From Mangifera indica (taxonomy: Eukaryota; Streptophyta; Magnoliopsida; Sapindales; Anacardiaceae): a stretch of 64,000 bases of DNA. Shown here in pieces: positions 23,068 to 36,140 of this stretch. The stretch is taken from the NCBI RefSeq assembly GCF_011075055.1, contig NC_058137.1, positions 1,240,001-1,304,000 of the forward strand. The letters are read 5' to 3'. Under the pieces are notes generated by a model. It was given only the letters and a program-made list of their open reading frames with translations, was not told where the DNA came from and did no database searches. Both the position numbers and the translations under genes were made by a program. Position 1 is the stretch's first letter, and every line of letters starts with the position of its first letter.

Positions 23068-26000
23068 ATGGACGATCTCAGAGATTGGTCGCCTGAACTA
23101 AACGGCGCCGTGTTAGAAGAGAGGCCGTTGTCGTCAGTTTCGTTGAATCAAACGGAGATTGGCGCCGAGTGCTGGCTGATAGCTGAGGAAGCAACGCAGG
23201 GGATCATTGCCAAGGTTCAGCCCACTGTTGTCTCTGAACAGAGAAGAAAAGCGGTTATTGATTACGTGCAAAGATTAATCAGAAAATCTCTTGGTTGTGA
23301 GGATCTTGGTTGTGAGGATCTTCGTTGTGAGGTGAGAAGAAAACAATTGTTATGAACAAACGTAGATTGTTATGAAACACTGCTAATGAGCTCCGCATTT
23401 GAGTACTTTAAGATATTTAATTGCTGTTTCAGGTATATCATTCTTAACACTACTGTTTTTGTGTATTCAGATGTTAATTTTTTCGTTACTTTTATATTTT
23501 GAGTTCAACTACAGTTTTGGAAGTTAAAAATCTCTTATATAGTTTGAGTTGAAGAAATTTGATGTAACAACGGGCTATGTCAGTTGATTTTGGTTTAGGT
23601 TTTTGGATTCTTAATCTGATCGATGGAAGAGTAGTAATTATAAGTTTTATTTTAATTATGTCTTGAATAATTTTGATGATGAGTTGTATTTTGTGCCCAA
23701 TTGCATGCCTATTCAGGGTTTCTGTTTTGTTCTCTCTTTTGGAGAAAGGAGAAATAATCAGAGATCGGTAATGCTCGTAGGTAATTATGTTTGGCGTGTT
23801 TGGAAATAAAATCATATGTTCTAATGAAAAACCCTAATACCGATTACCATGATTGTCTACATGGATTCCCAATTCATAGGTGCAATGAGCTCTGCGTTCT
23901 TATTTTCTGTTGGTTGTTTGCAATATGTGGTTTTTATATTTTTTTCTAAATTTATGCAATGGTGAATTGTAAAATGTTTTATTTGAATGTTGATATTCCT
24001 AAAATGTGGAGATTATTGGAAAATATTGGATTATTTGCTTACGTGAATTCATCATAGGTATTTCCATTTGGTTCAGTGCCATTAAAGACTTATCTCCCTG
24101 ATGGAGATATTGATCTGACTGCCTTTGGTGGTCTAAATGTGGAGGAGGCTTTGGCCAATGATGTATGTTCTGTCCTTGAAAGAGAAGAACAAAACAGGGC
24201 TGCTGAGTTTGTAGTGAAGGACACCCAACTAATCCGTGCTGAGGTTTTGAACTTAAATCTTAATCTTATATTAGCTGAATTTTATACCCGGCCCATATAT
24301 GTTATTCTTCATTAAATATACTGTCAAGTAATTGTTGGTTTAATTTAGGTAACCTGTCCTGGTGTAGTAGAATTTTGCAATAGTTAGTTAGTATTTAATT
24401 GTATTTAAAAAAAAAAAGTTTCTTCTTTTTATCTTTTACTCTTTTTGTCTGTTTTCCATATGTGGTGACAACATGCACCTTCTTTTGGAAATGTGTTATG
24501 TCATTCCTTTACAAATTGTTGCTTTAGGGACCATGATTTTGGTGATATATACTTGATAAAATTTTGGCAATATGCGGCATTTGGGAGCCTTTGAATGCTT
24601 TTTTCCCATGGATTCCTTCTTATCAGTATTGCTATCGCTTTGTCCACATGTGAAATCAAAAGAATATAATAGTATATTCGTCTTTTTGAGCTGTCCTGCC
24701 CCTTTCTTAAATTGTTGATCAAATACTTTACAAATGACATCTGTAATATTCCCGATATTAAGTATCTTTCTACGTTGGATGACACGTTTGTCGTATTTAG
24801 AAAAGTGAATGATTGTTAACGATTTACTTGGTGAAAATTTTTCCTGTGTTAATCTTGTGTACTTTGCCTAGCACCTAGTTGAGATTACGAGAAGAATAAA
24901 TTTGCTCATAAGGATTTTGGAACAGCGATAGTCTATCAGCATTTTAAAATTAAATAAAAGGAAACGCGGAATTATAAAGAAGAATAAAATGTTGTGTGAA
25001 TTAAACTTTTTATTTTATTTTTAGCTTTGCTTTGCAAAAACATTTCCATACCTTAATGAAAGATTCAATCTTAATTGTCACCCTGATACATGCTTTGATA
25101 CATGTGATACCGTTTCCCATTCATGACTTTGGAAAGACTCTGGCTTTTCTGTCTTCACAGATGGTGTGAGTTACAGTTTTTAAGCCTTATTTGTTTCTCT
25201 GGCGAGCCTTGAAATATAGTGTTTAGATTCTGTGTAAAATTATATATTTATGTTTTGTATTTTATTAACTCATATTGCTGTATTTTTTTCCCTTTGTTTT
25301 TTCTCTTATTAAGCAACTGCTAGAAGTGGCTCCACATGATTTAATCGATTTCTTTATTTAATATCTTCTAGTTTACTGTTCTTGTGATCTACTCTCTGAT
25401 GCAGCCAATCACAACTTACTTTTAATAGCAGACCATGTGAGATTAAATGTGAATTTCACATGTTCACCAAATATATGTTATGTGATATATTATTTTAGAT
25501 GAAAATACATCACATGCATGATTAGACATATTGTGGATTTTACATATTATTTATCGGATACAAGTCTCTCTAGTTATATATTTAGTAGGTTTGGCATCTT
25601 AAATATTGGGCTTTTTGGTGGCAGGTTAAACTTGTAAAATGCCTGGTACAAAACATTGTGGTAGATATCTCCTTCAATCAATTAGGAGGATTGTGTACAC
25701 TCTGCTTTCTTGAGCAGGTAGCCTTCTTTTTAATTGTTCTTATACGGGGAAAACCAGTGGTTTTATTATTTTAATGGGAAATTTTATCCTATGTTTTCTG
25801 TTAATGGATATTTCTAGTGGAAGTTTCTCTATGTTATTCTTCACCTTTATGAGTGTCTTGTTCAGTAATTATGTAACTATGCATGCTTGAGCTTGATCGG
25901 AACATTTGGAATGTATATTGATCAGGATCATGAATCTTGTTCATTTTAGATCGATTATGATGTGCTGTGAAGTATGCTTCTGCTTTTGCAATTGACATTC

Positions 26001-29000
26001 TGCTTACTTTTCAGGTTGATTTTCTCATTGGAAAAGACCATCTCTTTAAGCGCAGTATTATACTAATAAAAGCTTGGTGCTATTATGAGAGTCGAATTCT
26101 CGGTGCTCATCATGGCTTGATTTCTACATATGCCTTGGAGACTTTGGTTTTGTATATTTTCCATCTATTCTACTCATCATTAAACGGTCCTTTAGCGGTG
26201 AGTCCTTGCAAGAATATGCAATTGTATGTATGCTTCAAATATTTTTCAAGTAATTTCCTCTCATGTAATTGTTTCTAGGTTCTGTATAAATTTTTGGACT
26301 ACTTCAGCAAATTTGACTGGGACAACTACTGCATCAGTTTGAATGGGCCTGTTCGCGTCTCTTCCCTGCCAGAAGTTATAGGTGAGTGACCACTTTTTGA
26401 GTTTTGGTGCTGCAATTCCTTGTTTTATGTCACTGATTAATAATCTTATTGATTTTTTTTTTTTGTTTCCAGTTGAGACACCTGAAAATGGTGGACAGGA
26501 TGTATTGTTTCCTACTGCGTTGCTAAAGGGCTGTGTTGAACAGTTCTCGGTCCCTTCAAGAGGCTTTGAAACAAATTCACGAACATTCCCTCCAAAGCAT
26601 CTCAACATACTTGATCCACTAAAAGAGAATAATAACCTTGGCCGCAGTGTGAGCAAAGGTAGAAACCATTCTCATTAGTCAGTTGGGGAGGCCTAGAGTC
26701 TCTTCATCTTTACCTGGTACTAAGGAATCATGGTTATTATTATTACTATTATCATTATTGGTCCATTATGGTTCATTGTGCTTTATACATGATTTTCTTA
26801 ATCTTGATCTTACTTTTTTAGCGGACAAGTTGACATTAACATTAGTTTCTTTCTATTGAATTTTCTCTGATGCAAGTAATTATGTTTCTGGTATATATAG
26901 TGTCAAAGTGAAGAATGAATATGCTAAACAGAATTCACTACTTACATATGTTGCTTTAAAAAAGAATAGATTATGTAAATATAGCAAAATGTTAAATAAA
27001 GGACTTCCTTTTTTTGGGAAATAGTGTATGAGGGATGATTTGATACAAATGACATGTGACTTGTTCTAATAAATTTGATAAAACTGACTGTTAATGTTGA
27101 TGAGTAGCTAATGATAACACGAACTGAGAATAGAAATAAAGAATAGTCAATTAACCTGCCTTTCACCATGCAGGGAACTTTTTTCGTATAAGAAGTGCAT
27201 TTACATACGGGGCTAGAAAACTTGGGCACATCCTTTCACAGCCAGAGGAGATCTTAGCTGATGAACTCCAGAAGTTTTTCTCGAACACTTTGGATAGACA
27301 TGGAAGTGGACAGAGACCCGATGTTCAAGACCCTGTTCCATTAACCAGACACAATGGGTTTGGTGTCGCATCAACAATTTCAGGGGCAGAGTCATGTGAG
27401 GAGAATGGTATATATGAATCAGAATCCGCCATAACAGAGAATTGTAAGTTAGATCATGAAGCACAATTGTGTGGTGGTGTCAGTAACATGAAGATATCTG
27501 AAACTGAACTGAGTGACTGCATAACCATGAATGGTTCTGTGGATGGAACAGCTGTTTCAGAAAGCCGTCTTTCAGGGGATGCAAAAGACCTAGCTACCTG
27601 TAGAATTCAAGATCTTAAAATTTCAAATGGTTCCTCCAAGTCTTCCTCTCCAAGTGTTGAGGAGAATACTTCCCTTGTGGGTAAAGTGCATTATGCGCCA
27701 CATCTATATTTTACTTCTTCATCTACAGGAAATGGAGAAATGAGAAATGGAAATGTGGAGTGCAAACAGCTAGCAAATTTTGGTTCTGCTGAGAAGAACA
27801 GGTCTTCTAAGATTCTGTCAGCACCTTGCAAGGAAACCAGCTTAATTGTACCTGATTCTCAGTGTGAGGGTGTTATGCATGATGTTCCATCTCCTGCTGG
27901 ATCAAAGCACTATCCTTCAATAATGAGTACAGTTGCTTGGTCCTCAGAAGATTATAATTATGGCTACAGTGGCTATCAGGCATCACCTACGACTTCTGGC
28001 AGTCCCAAAGCTTTGAATTTATCTGATCTCACTGGGGATTATGATAGTCATCTTTTTAGTTTGCGCCTGGGCAGGCAGTTGTGTGAGCAATCCTGGAATG
28101 CATCCTATTCTTCTATGCCTTCACAGTTACGTTCTCAGTTCCAGAACAATAATTCATTAAATGTAATGCAACAGTCACTGTCATTTGGGAGAAATGTTAT
28201 CCCCCATGCCAATGGCTTTGTCACTGGACCAATTTTTTATTCCATCAGTCCACAGATATTGCCTGGTGCAAGCTTTGGTGTGGAAGAGATGTCAAAACCT
28301 CGAGGAACTGGGACCTATCTTCCCAACATGGTATACTTATTCTAAGCCTCTGGATATCTTGGAAAATATTTTTATCTAAAATTTAAGAGCCAATCTTGGT
28401 CTCAGATTGTAGTGTCTGTTTTTGTGTTAAATTTTTCAAGTGGCAGGTCTTGTTATCTCAAAGTGGTTTTATGCTTAAAATTTGCAGAGCCTTTATAGGG
28501 ATAGGCCTTTGACTATGAGGGGAAGGAGTCAAGCACCAGTTAGATCTCCTCGTAGCAATGGCCGTGTCATGGTTCCCCATGAAACAAGTTTTCCTGAGAG
28601 AAGCAGCCGTGAATTTGCACCAGTACAATTTAATGTTCATCAAGGTGGTGGAAAAACTGGACTTGTGGATATTTGCCACCCTGGCTCCCCTGAGAAAAAG
28701 GCACAACCTAATTCCAATGGCTCTAGTCATCCGTCAGAGAGGACTGTTGGAGGACAGCGCTCTGTTGTTCCAACCCCTCTTGAGAGCAGTAGGCAACCAA
28801 ACAAGGCTTCTGTCGTTGGTCAAAACTCAAGTTCAAGTCTCTTATCACCAAAGACGGAAACGGGCAATGATCAAGATAGGTATGAGAATCTCATGTAAAA
28901 TTTTGACTTATCAGCAATGGTACACATATGGATTCAGTTTAAGCTGTCTCTCTGTTTTGGACGTGTAGGAGTGCTGTAGAATCATCATACCAATATCAAG

Positions 29001-29056
29001 TCGAAGATTTCCCCCCTCTATCTAATCTGATGGCAGTGGGAAGGAATGTGGTTTAA
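23068..29056 (+). CDS. nucleotidyltransferase with PAP/OAS1 substrate-binding domain (non-canonical poly(A) polymerase-like)
   Basis: Nine exons: 23068-23331, 24058-24243, 25625-25717, 26015-26197, 26279-26381, 26473-26658, 27174-28330, 28488-28879 and 28969-29056. All junctions are GT/AG and in phase, giving 883 residues. The catalytic fold is clear: FGS at 92-94 and DGDID at 103-107 supply the GS and two metal-binding acidic residues. VVDISFNQ (D164) supplies the third. IKAWCYYE, HHGLISTYALETLVLYIF and YKFLDYFSKFDWDNY follow, as in PAP/OAS1 substrate-binding domains. The second half (from exon 7) is long, Ser-rich and low in structure. It ends in a short conserved-looking VEDFPPLSNL motif. 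The best match from memory is the plant family with At3g51620-type members, whose RNA substrate is not well established. An in-frame 15-bp repeat sits at the end of exon 1. Nearest upstream neighbour is a Mutator-type element. Confidence 0.88.
23291..23332 (+). repeat. 15-bp near-triplication at an exon-intron border
   Basis: The unit TTGGTTGTGAGGATC occurs twice exactly (23291-23305, 23306-23320), then a third, partial copy TTCGTTGTGAGG runs into the GT donor. In frame it encodes LGCED-LGCED-LRCE just before the FGS catalytic exon. Only the last copy is followed by GTGAGA, so the earlier ones do not create extra GT donors. Confidence 0.9.
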
Positions 29057-31500
29057 GTTAATAGGTGAGTAAATGCTAACAGACCAAACTGTGTCAAAGC
29101 CTTTAACGGCTACCTATGGCCATTATGAAGCACGTAACATGTAGTTTGATTATCGGAAAGACATTTTGTACATTCGACTAATTATTTTTAACACCTTAAT
29201 GCTGGAATGATGGTTTTAACCAGTTTTTTTTATCATGTCACCAATCTTAGGTCAAAATTGTAGACTCAGATATTATCTTTGCCGATGTCTCATGGAACTG
29301 ATACCAGACTAGAAATAATGGTTTTTGGCAGTTGTAATAGTATAACATTTTTGGCTTTTCTGTTCCGGTTGATGCTCAAAGCTTTTCTGGAAATTTTATG
29401 ATGTGCCCACCTCCCCATTTTCTCATCTGCTGAAAAGGATGTTGATATCCTCAAAGCACACTAGCCATTCCATTTGCTATGTTCTGCAGAAAAATGGCAA
29501 CCAGAACAGTACCATTGTTTGCTGTTGTTTTCCAGGTAAAAGAGCTTCTGGGTATTGAATTCCGAAACAAAAGAGGCTGCCTCATAATTAATTCCAATAG
29601 AATCAATTGAGTCGCTCACGAACTATTTATGAGTAGGGTTGGTTATTATTGAGTTAAGTTTGAATATGAATTTGATATTTATTGGTTTGGTGATTCCCAG
29701 AGTTTGTGACTTGAGTATAATATTATTAAGTTCTCAAAATTTAAATATTATATTTTTACTCTCAAAATTGTCATTTACACTTACGAGATTTTATACGATG
29801 TTGATAATATTATAACCTTTTAGCTTTTGAAATTCTCATATACAATTCAATGTTGAGAAAAATCTCTAAGTTTTATAGTTTACTTGTAATTTTTTAAATT
29901 GAGTTTGGATAACTAAGTCTTATATCGAGCTTAACTTTGTAACTTTGTATAAATTTAATCGATTCAAGTTCGAATTTAATAACACTTGACCAAGGTTGAT
30001 TATAACCCAATAATAGAACATGAATAAATTAAATAATATTTTATATATATATTTTTTGATATACAAATAAATATATATAATATATTATTATACGATGAAA
30101 TAATTTTTTTAATTTTTAATTTAAAATTATATAATTAATTGATTATATATATATCTATTTGTATATTTAAAATAAATATATGTAATTTTATTAAAATAAA
30201 TTAGCTCAACATGATGCATTTCAAATTCAATTTGTCCCCAACGAAACTTGAAAGAACATCGTTTTGCCGAATCTATAAGGGCGGCCACCGGCAGATGCAG
30301 AAATCGTATGATAATTGATATACATATTAGTACTATATATATATATTATTAAAATTATTAATGGTCAACTCTTTTTATTTATAATTACAAGTTCTGAAAA
30401 AAATATTAAACAATTATTTATTTATTTGAAACATCAATTTCTGGCCTCACCCATAGACAAAGAAGAAGATGAGAATAAAATAGATAGTGGGAATTTTATA
30501 AAATAGTTGAGAAGGAAAGGTTGTCGAGTAGTTTTGTGAACTTGCTGCCATCAAGTACTTGGTGAGAAAGAACACTCTTCTTCTCATATTATAATCAAAA
30601 TAATATTAAATTAGTTTTTTTATTTGTCAAAATATATAATTGACCCATAGATTGCTTAATTTGAGTGATGAAGCAAAAGAGTTTTCTTATAAAAGATCAA
30701 AGTTTAAATAACATAAATTCCTTTTTTAATGTGGAAAAATCTTAGATTTATCATCTTATACCTAAATAACTAGGCATAATATAAGGAAACTTTGATATTT
30801 AATATAGTCATTTTGAGTCTAATCTATATACTATATAAGGTTTATTTGTATGAAATTAGTTTATAAATTATTCAAAATATTTTTTATTCATCCGATCCAA
30901 GCGTAACCCTAATAATAATAATAATAATATTGATGACGTACTAGTTGCAAATTTATGCAATAAATTAGTGGTCTATTTATTTTTGACATTACAAGAGGAA
31001 CAATAATTGAGATTAAAATACAATTTAATTTAATTTAATTGTCCCTTAAAATTAATTAATTAATTAAGAAATAGATTAGGCTGAGTCACTTGCGTTTGAA
31101 AGGTGGCATCTTCTTCTCTGAACCACTATCTTTGTCAACAATTTTAATAATGAAGTTCCATTGTTCATCACCAAGAAGGAGCTCGCATTATTAATAATTT
31201 CTTCTTCTTTTTTATTATAATGAGCTTTGTTTTGCCATCAACTTTAGCAACCTTTCTTGAATATTAATTTATTCAGTGAACTTGGTAAACCCAACCAATC
31301 TGAAGAAGAGATTTGCAGTAAAATATATAATTTTTATGTAAGTATTTATATAAAAATAAATAAATTATGATTATATACATCAGATGCAGCCTTCCCAATA
31401 TACCAACTCGTTTCGTATTAATATTATTTCATTTTGGACTTAGTCAAATTTCGTCGCCTCAATGGTGTAATCGGGGGCCGTATAATTTTTTTTTTTGTTC
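29057..31500. other. intergenic between nucleotidyltransferase and WNK genes
   Basis: The first ~500 bp are probable 3' UTR. The rest is AT-rich, with a dispersed-repeat copy (29635-30010), (AT)-rich tracts and an (AAT)n run near 30,912. No supported gene. Confidence 0.6.
29635..30010. repeat. dispersed degraded repeat, copy 3
   Basis: Begins near GAGTAGGGTTGGTTATTATT and ends near GGTTGATTATAACCCAA. The interior carries GAGTTTGG, TTCAAGTTCGAATTT and ACTTGAG half-sites shared with the other copies. Boundaries approximate. Confidence 0.35.
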
Positions 31501-31684
31501 TTTCTCGTTAAACAACCACCACCAGGATCCTTTTCTTTCATAATTTTTCTGCTGTTTCATTGTCTGTTCTCTTGATCTCTGCAAGCTTCTCAAAATCTAA
31601 ATCAACGCTCTTGATTTTCTCCTAGATTCTCCCTATCAAAATCTTGCTGTAGTTTTGAATTTGTTGTAGCTCTTACATCCACAA

Positions 31685-31774
31685 ATGGTGCTGTCCAAGC
31701 GTGGCCATAGATTCTTCAAGTTTCGCTGCAACCCAGTTGAATATTTCATGCCAAAGTCTCAAAGCTTATCGTGA
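31685..31774 (+). other. candidate upstream ORF before the WNK gene
   Basis: A 29-codon ATG frame (MVLSKRGHRFFKFRCNPVEY then FMPKSQSLS) ends 511 bp before the WNK start. It follows a CT-rich, leader-like stretch. If the WNK transcript starts upstream of it, it could restrain translation. However, a TATA-like CTATAAAA at 31913-31920 may mark a start site downstream, which would leave this frame outside the mRNA. Confidence 0.25.
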
Positions 31775-32285
31775 ATTAATTCTCCACCACTAACGAAATC
31801 ATATTCTCCTGCTTTCTCTTCGTCTTCTTCAGTAGTCCCACTTTCTGTATTATTGTCACTTGCTTTCCTTAAGATTCTCTTTCTTCACAGTTTTTTATTC
31901 TGCTTGCTAGCTCTATAAAATCTTCGATATTTCAATTCCTTTTTGGGTTTTAACGCAGATGATTGCCAAAGACTACGAGTATAATTCACATCAAGTTGTG
32001 GAAATGGCTTGGATTATGCTTTGTGTCGATTATTCAAGGCTGTTTTGGTTGTTATTCGGAGTCTTTTCTTATGAAAATCATGAGGGAAAGCCGCGGATCA
32101 TCTAGCACTTGTAGAATATATAATAATTCTCTTCTTTTTGTATCCCATCGAATAAAAGAACACAGCCAGCTTTCTTCTTATTTACTGTCGAGTCAGATAA
32201 TATTAGAAATATCTACTTCCATATTTATACAAACAAATAAGCTCTGAAAATCTGCGGTTGAGGATCTTTGATTAATTTCTCTGCC

Positions 32286-35200
32286 ATGTACAAGAAGAGT
32301 TCGAGTGGTTGCATTGATGGAGCCAAGACGCAGCTTCCATACGTTGAAACAGATCCATCTGGTCGGTATGGACGTGTAAGTTTCTTCTTCCTTTTTTATT
32401 TTTTATTTTTCTATATAATCTGAGTATCTTTTTTCTAATTTCATTTCATTAATGGTTCTTCCTAGAATCCAGTACAAAATTTATTATAGCATGCATGAAC
32501 CTAGTTCTAGCTCCTAGAAATTTTTTCTCTATAATTAGTGGAGGAAAATTAAAAATTATGCTCCATGTTTTTCCTTGATTATGTTCTTTACTTTATAACA
32601 AGTTGGTTTTGTTGAGAATTATTAAGGATGGTGCCGGCTTGCTTTTTTTGAAGACACATTCTTTGTATTTTCCACTCTATTTCCACTTCTCAAATAAAAC
32701 AATTCAATGTAATTAAAAGATTATGGTATATAATATAAAATACTGAATTACTATAAAGTTTATAGAAATATTTAATAAATTACATTCTTTGAATCCATAC
32801 TATTCATGAAATTTGTTGTATTAATTGTAATGATCGATTTCCTTTTTTTAAAACTTTATACATAATAATTTTTAATAGATACAACTATTATATTAGAGTT
32901 TGGGAGAAAGATTTTGTATTCTCCTATTAATAAGTCAAATAATCTAAAAACTTTTGTTGAAACATTTACCCAAATCGGTTTTACTATTTGTGAAGTATAT
33001 TTGTTTATCTTAATATATTATTTTAAACCAATATATAAATATTTGTTGGATTATTCAATTATTCAATTTTAATTAATTGAAAATTATAATCAATATTGGT
33101 CAAAAATAAAAAAATTTCTAACTATACAACATGACTATGCTTGACTTATTGCCCGGGAATGACTTTTACCAGTGAAGAGGCGCATCCAGTTTGCTTGTAA
33201 ACTTGTAAAGCTTAATTTTATATCTGATAGCCGGCTAGCTAATACAAGAAGCTTGAAAAGTTTCGTGCATGAGTAAGATTTGTGTCAATGGCAAGCTAGC
33301 TAATAATAGTGGTTAAATGTGTAATGAGGGTGTTCTTGTTGGTTACAGTTGAGGGAAGTTCTTGGCAAAGGAGCCATGAAGATAGTTTACAAAGCATTTG
33401 ATGAAGTCATGGGCATGGAAGTAGCCTGGAATCAAGTGAAGCTCAATGATGTATTCCGTTCACCAGAGGAATTGCAGCGGCTATACTGTGAAGTTCACCT
33501 TCTCAAGAACCTCAATCATGGCTCCATCATTCGGTTCTACACTTCTTGGATAGATGTCGATCGAAGAACCTTCAATTTCATCACTGAAATGTTAACCTCT
33601 GGCACCCTTAGAGAGTAACTTCTTCTCCTTAAAACTTACAAAAGTGTATACGTATAATTTTATTGTGAGATTTTTTATCTAAACCTGATGAGATACAGGT
33701 ACAGAAACAAGTACCAGCGAGTTGACATTCGAGCAGTCAAAAACTGGGCTCGTCAAATTCTTGGTGCTCTTGCTTATCTCCATGGCCATGACCCTCCAGT
33801 GATACATAGAGACCTCAAGTGCGATAACATCTTCGTCAATGGCCATCTTGGGCAAGTTAAAATTGGTGATCTTGGCTTAGCAGCTATTCTCCGTGGCTCT
33901 CAACACGCTCATAGTGTCATAGGTACACCGGAATTCATGGCACCAGAATTGTACGAAGAGCATTACAACGAGCTGGTGGATATTTACTCCTTTGGCATGT
34001 GTGTGCTAGAGATGCTTACATCTGAATATCCTTACAGCGAGTGCTCCAACCCAGCACAGATTTACAAGAAAGTGACTTCGGTAATTAATCTTTCTGTTAC
34101 ACTTCATTATAGAAAAACCTGACAGTGAGTCCATTAAAGAATTGCTCAATTTATCGCCAGGGAAAGTTGCCAGAAGCATTCTACAGAATTGAAGATGCAG
34201 AGGCCCGACGTTTTGTGGGGAAATGTTTGGAGAATGTTTCAAAGAGGTTGCCTGCTAAAGAACTCTTGCTTGACCCATTTCTGGCATCTGATGAAGGCGA
34301 TATACTGAAAGTCGCTATGCCATCCTTTGTCTATCCAAAGTTGACAAAGACTACAAATATGACCATCACTGGCACAATGAATCCTGAAGATGACACCATT
34401 TTTCTCAAAGTAAAAATTTCAGATAAGGAAGGTAGTGCCTTGATACATTCATCCCATCTTAAAATTTGGACTTCAATGGAGAATTGCGAGATAACAAAAG
34501 CTAATAATTTCAATGTTTACAGGTCATAGCAGGAACATATACTTTCCATTTGATATTTTCCATGACACAGCAACTGATGTTGCTTTGGAGATGGTTAAAG
34601 AATTGGAGATAACTGATTGGGAGCCACTTGAAATTGCTGCAATGATTGAGGAAGAGATATCTTCTTTGGTCCCTAATTGGAAGGCGTATTGTGGCTCACC
34701 TAAATTCCATCATCAATATAGCTTCAGCTATGAAGACGAAGATGATGATGCAGTGATCCATGGCCACCATCCTTTCTACTCCAACTCTTCCTATTCCTCC
34801 TCCCAGTCTTCTCTTCCAGATTTCATTTCTTCTTCTCACAACTGGCTTCAACAATGTGAAGACTTGTTGAATAACGATGATGCAAGTTCCAATGGCTCCT
34901 TTAACTCTCTAAACTACTCAAACTTGGATTACTATTCGGGCAACGAAGAAGATAATTTCGATGTAAGTCATAGAGGAGAGCCTCTCCACATTACGAGGAC
35001 CAACAAGACTACAAGATTTTGCCCCACAACAAACCATAAACAGTGCAATGAAAAGGTAAATTCATGGAAAGCTTATGGCTCCAATATCCATCAAAGAAAG
35101 GTGTCCAGGATTCGTTCAATGGTGGACGTACGCAGCCAGCTTTTGCACCGCTCACTAGTAGAGGAGATCAACAAGAGGCGCTTGTTTAAGACTGTTGGGG

Positions 35201-35292
35201 CCATTGAGAACATTGGATACCATGAACCAGGAAATAGTAGCAGCAGCAGTGGAGATGGGTTGTACGGGAGATGTTCTTCCAGTACAAGATGA
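32286..35292 (+). CDS. WNK (with-no-lysine) Ser/Thr kinase, WNK4/WNK5-like
   Basis: Five exons (32286-32375, 33349-33614, 33699-34080, 34161-34431, 34523-35292) join in phase to 592 residues. The kinase domain starts after [13 protein letters not shown]. Its glycine loop is [10 protein letters not shown] with Lys41. The usual strand-3 lysine is Asn58 (VAWNQVKL), the defining WNK change. HRDLKCDN carries the catalytic Asp157, DLG replaces DFG at 176-178, and APE is at 200-202. A PF2-like autoinhibitory segment follows (VKISDKEG...[20 protein letters not shown]). The tail is Ser/Asn-rich and ends with [20 protein letters not shown], which plant WNK4/5/8-type proteins share. Plant WNKs act in cytosolic signalling affecting ion homeostasis, flowering and stress responses. 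Length fits WNK4/WNK5 (550-600 aa). Exon 1 codes for only 30 residues and precedes a ~970-bp intron. All catalytic residues are present. Confidence 0.92.
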
Positions 35293-35299
35293 ATGGTGG

Positions 35300-36140
35300 A
35301 TCACGACGAATAGCAGAGATTTGAGAGTGGGGTTAAAGTTAATTGCCCCCCCTAATCTCATAGTTTATAATGTTATTTAATTTTTCATTGCCTTATGGTG
35401 TGATTCATTAAGTATGTACCTTTTGTGACACTTTGAATATGGAGAGAGAGACAGACATGCCTCCTAATACTCCTACCGTGGAAAGTTTGTCAAATAATAA
35501 TAAACTGGTGTGAGGTTGAAGTAATATGTTTGTTCTGCTGTATGCATGTTTCTACGGACTATATTCTTCTTTATCAAAACGAAAAAGACATATTTCTATA
35601 TATTACAAATAAGATAGCTTTGAATTAAATTAAATCTAAATAAATATCAATTTAAGTTAGATTTAAATTTATAATAATTAATTCGAATTTAAGTTAATGA
35701 ATGATAACATTAAAGAATAAGAAAAATCATTAAAGAAAAAAAATGTTTAAAAGAAGAAAATTTGTAAATGAAGAAAAAAATCCCTACAGGGTAAACTCTT
35801 ACATGATACAATTTATAAGGTATTTATTGTGGGTCAAGTTTGAACTCAATAAACTAGCCTTTTTCAACTCAAGCTCAGTTTCTTTGAGCTGAGTATACTA
35901 GAATTCAACATGAACTTAAGGGGAAAAGTGTTATTGTTGGAGGGGTTAATTGATTTTTTGGAAAAGAAATAAAAATTTCGGGTTTGAGGTAAATTCATGA
36001 TATTTGTCAAATATTGGGGTCACTTCTAAACGACCCCGGTTACTGAAGAACTCATTAATCCATAGTCGATCGGCGAAAACGCCATCCTTCAACATAGTGT
36101 AGCAATTTCATCGCTTCTGGGTTTACAGATACATCAAATC
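35300..36140. other. intergenic between WNK and COX10
   Basis: WNK 3' UTR, then a dispersed-repeat copy (35632-35910), then the COX10 upstream region. No TATA box is evident before COX10, as is common for housekeeping genes. Confidence 0.6.
35632..35910. repeat. dispersed degraded repeat, copy 4
   Basis: Carries the AAAAATCATTAAAGAA block of the 7.3-kb copy, plus TTAATTCGAATTTAAGTT and a run of CAACTCAAGCTCAGTTT. Same family, diverged. Confidence 0.45.
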
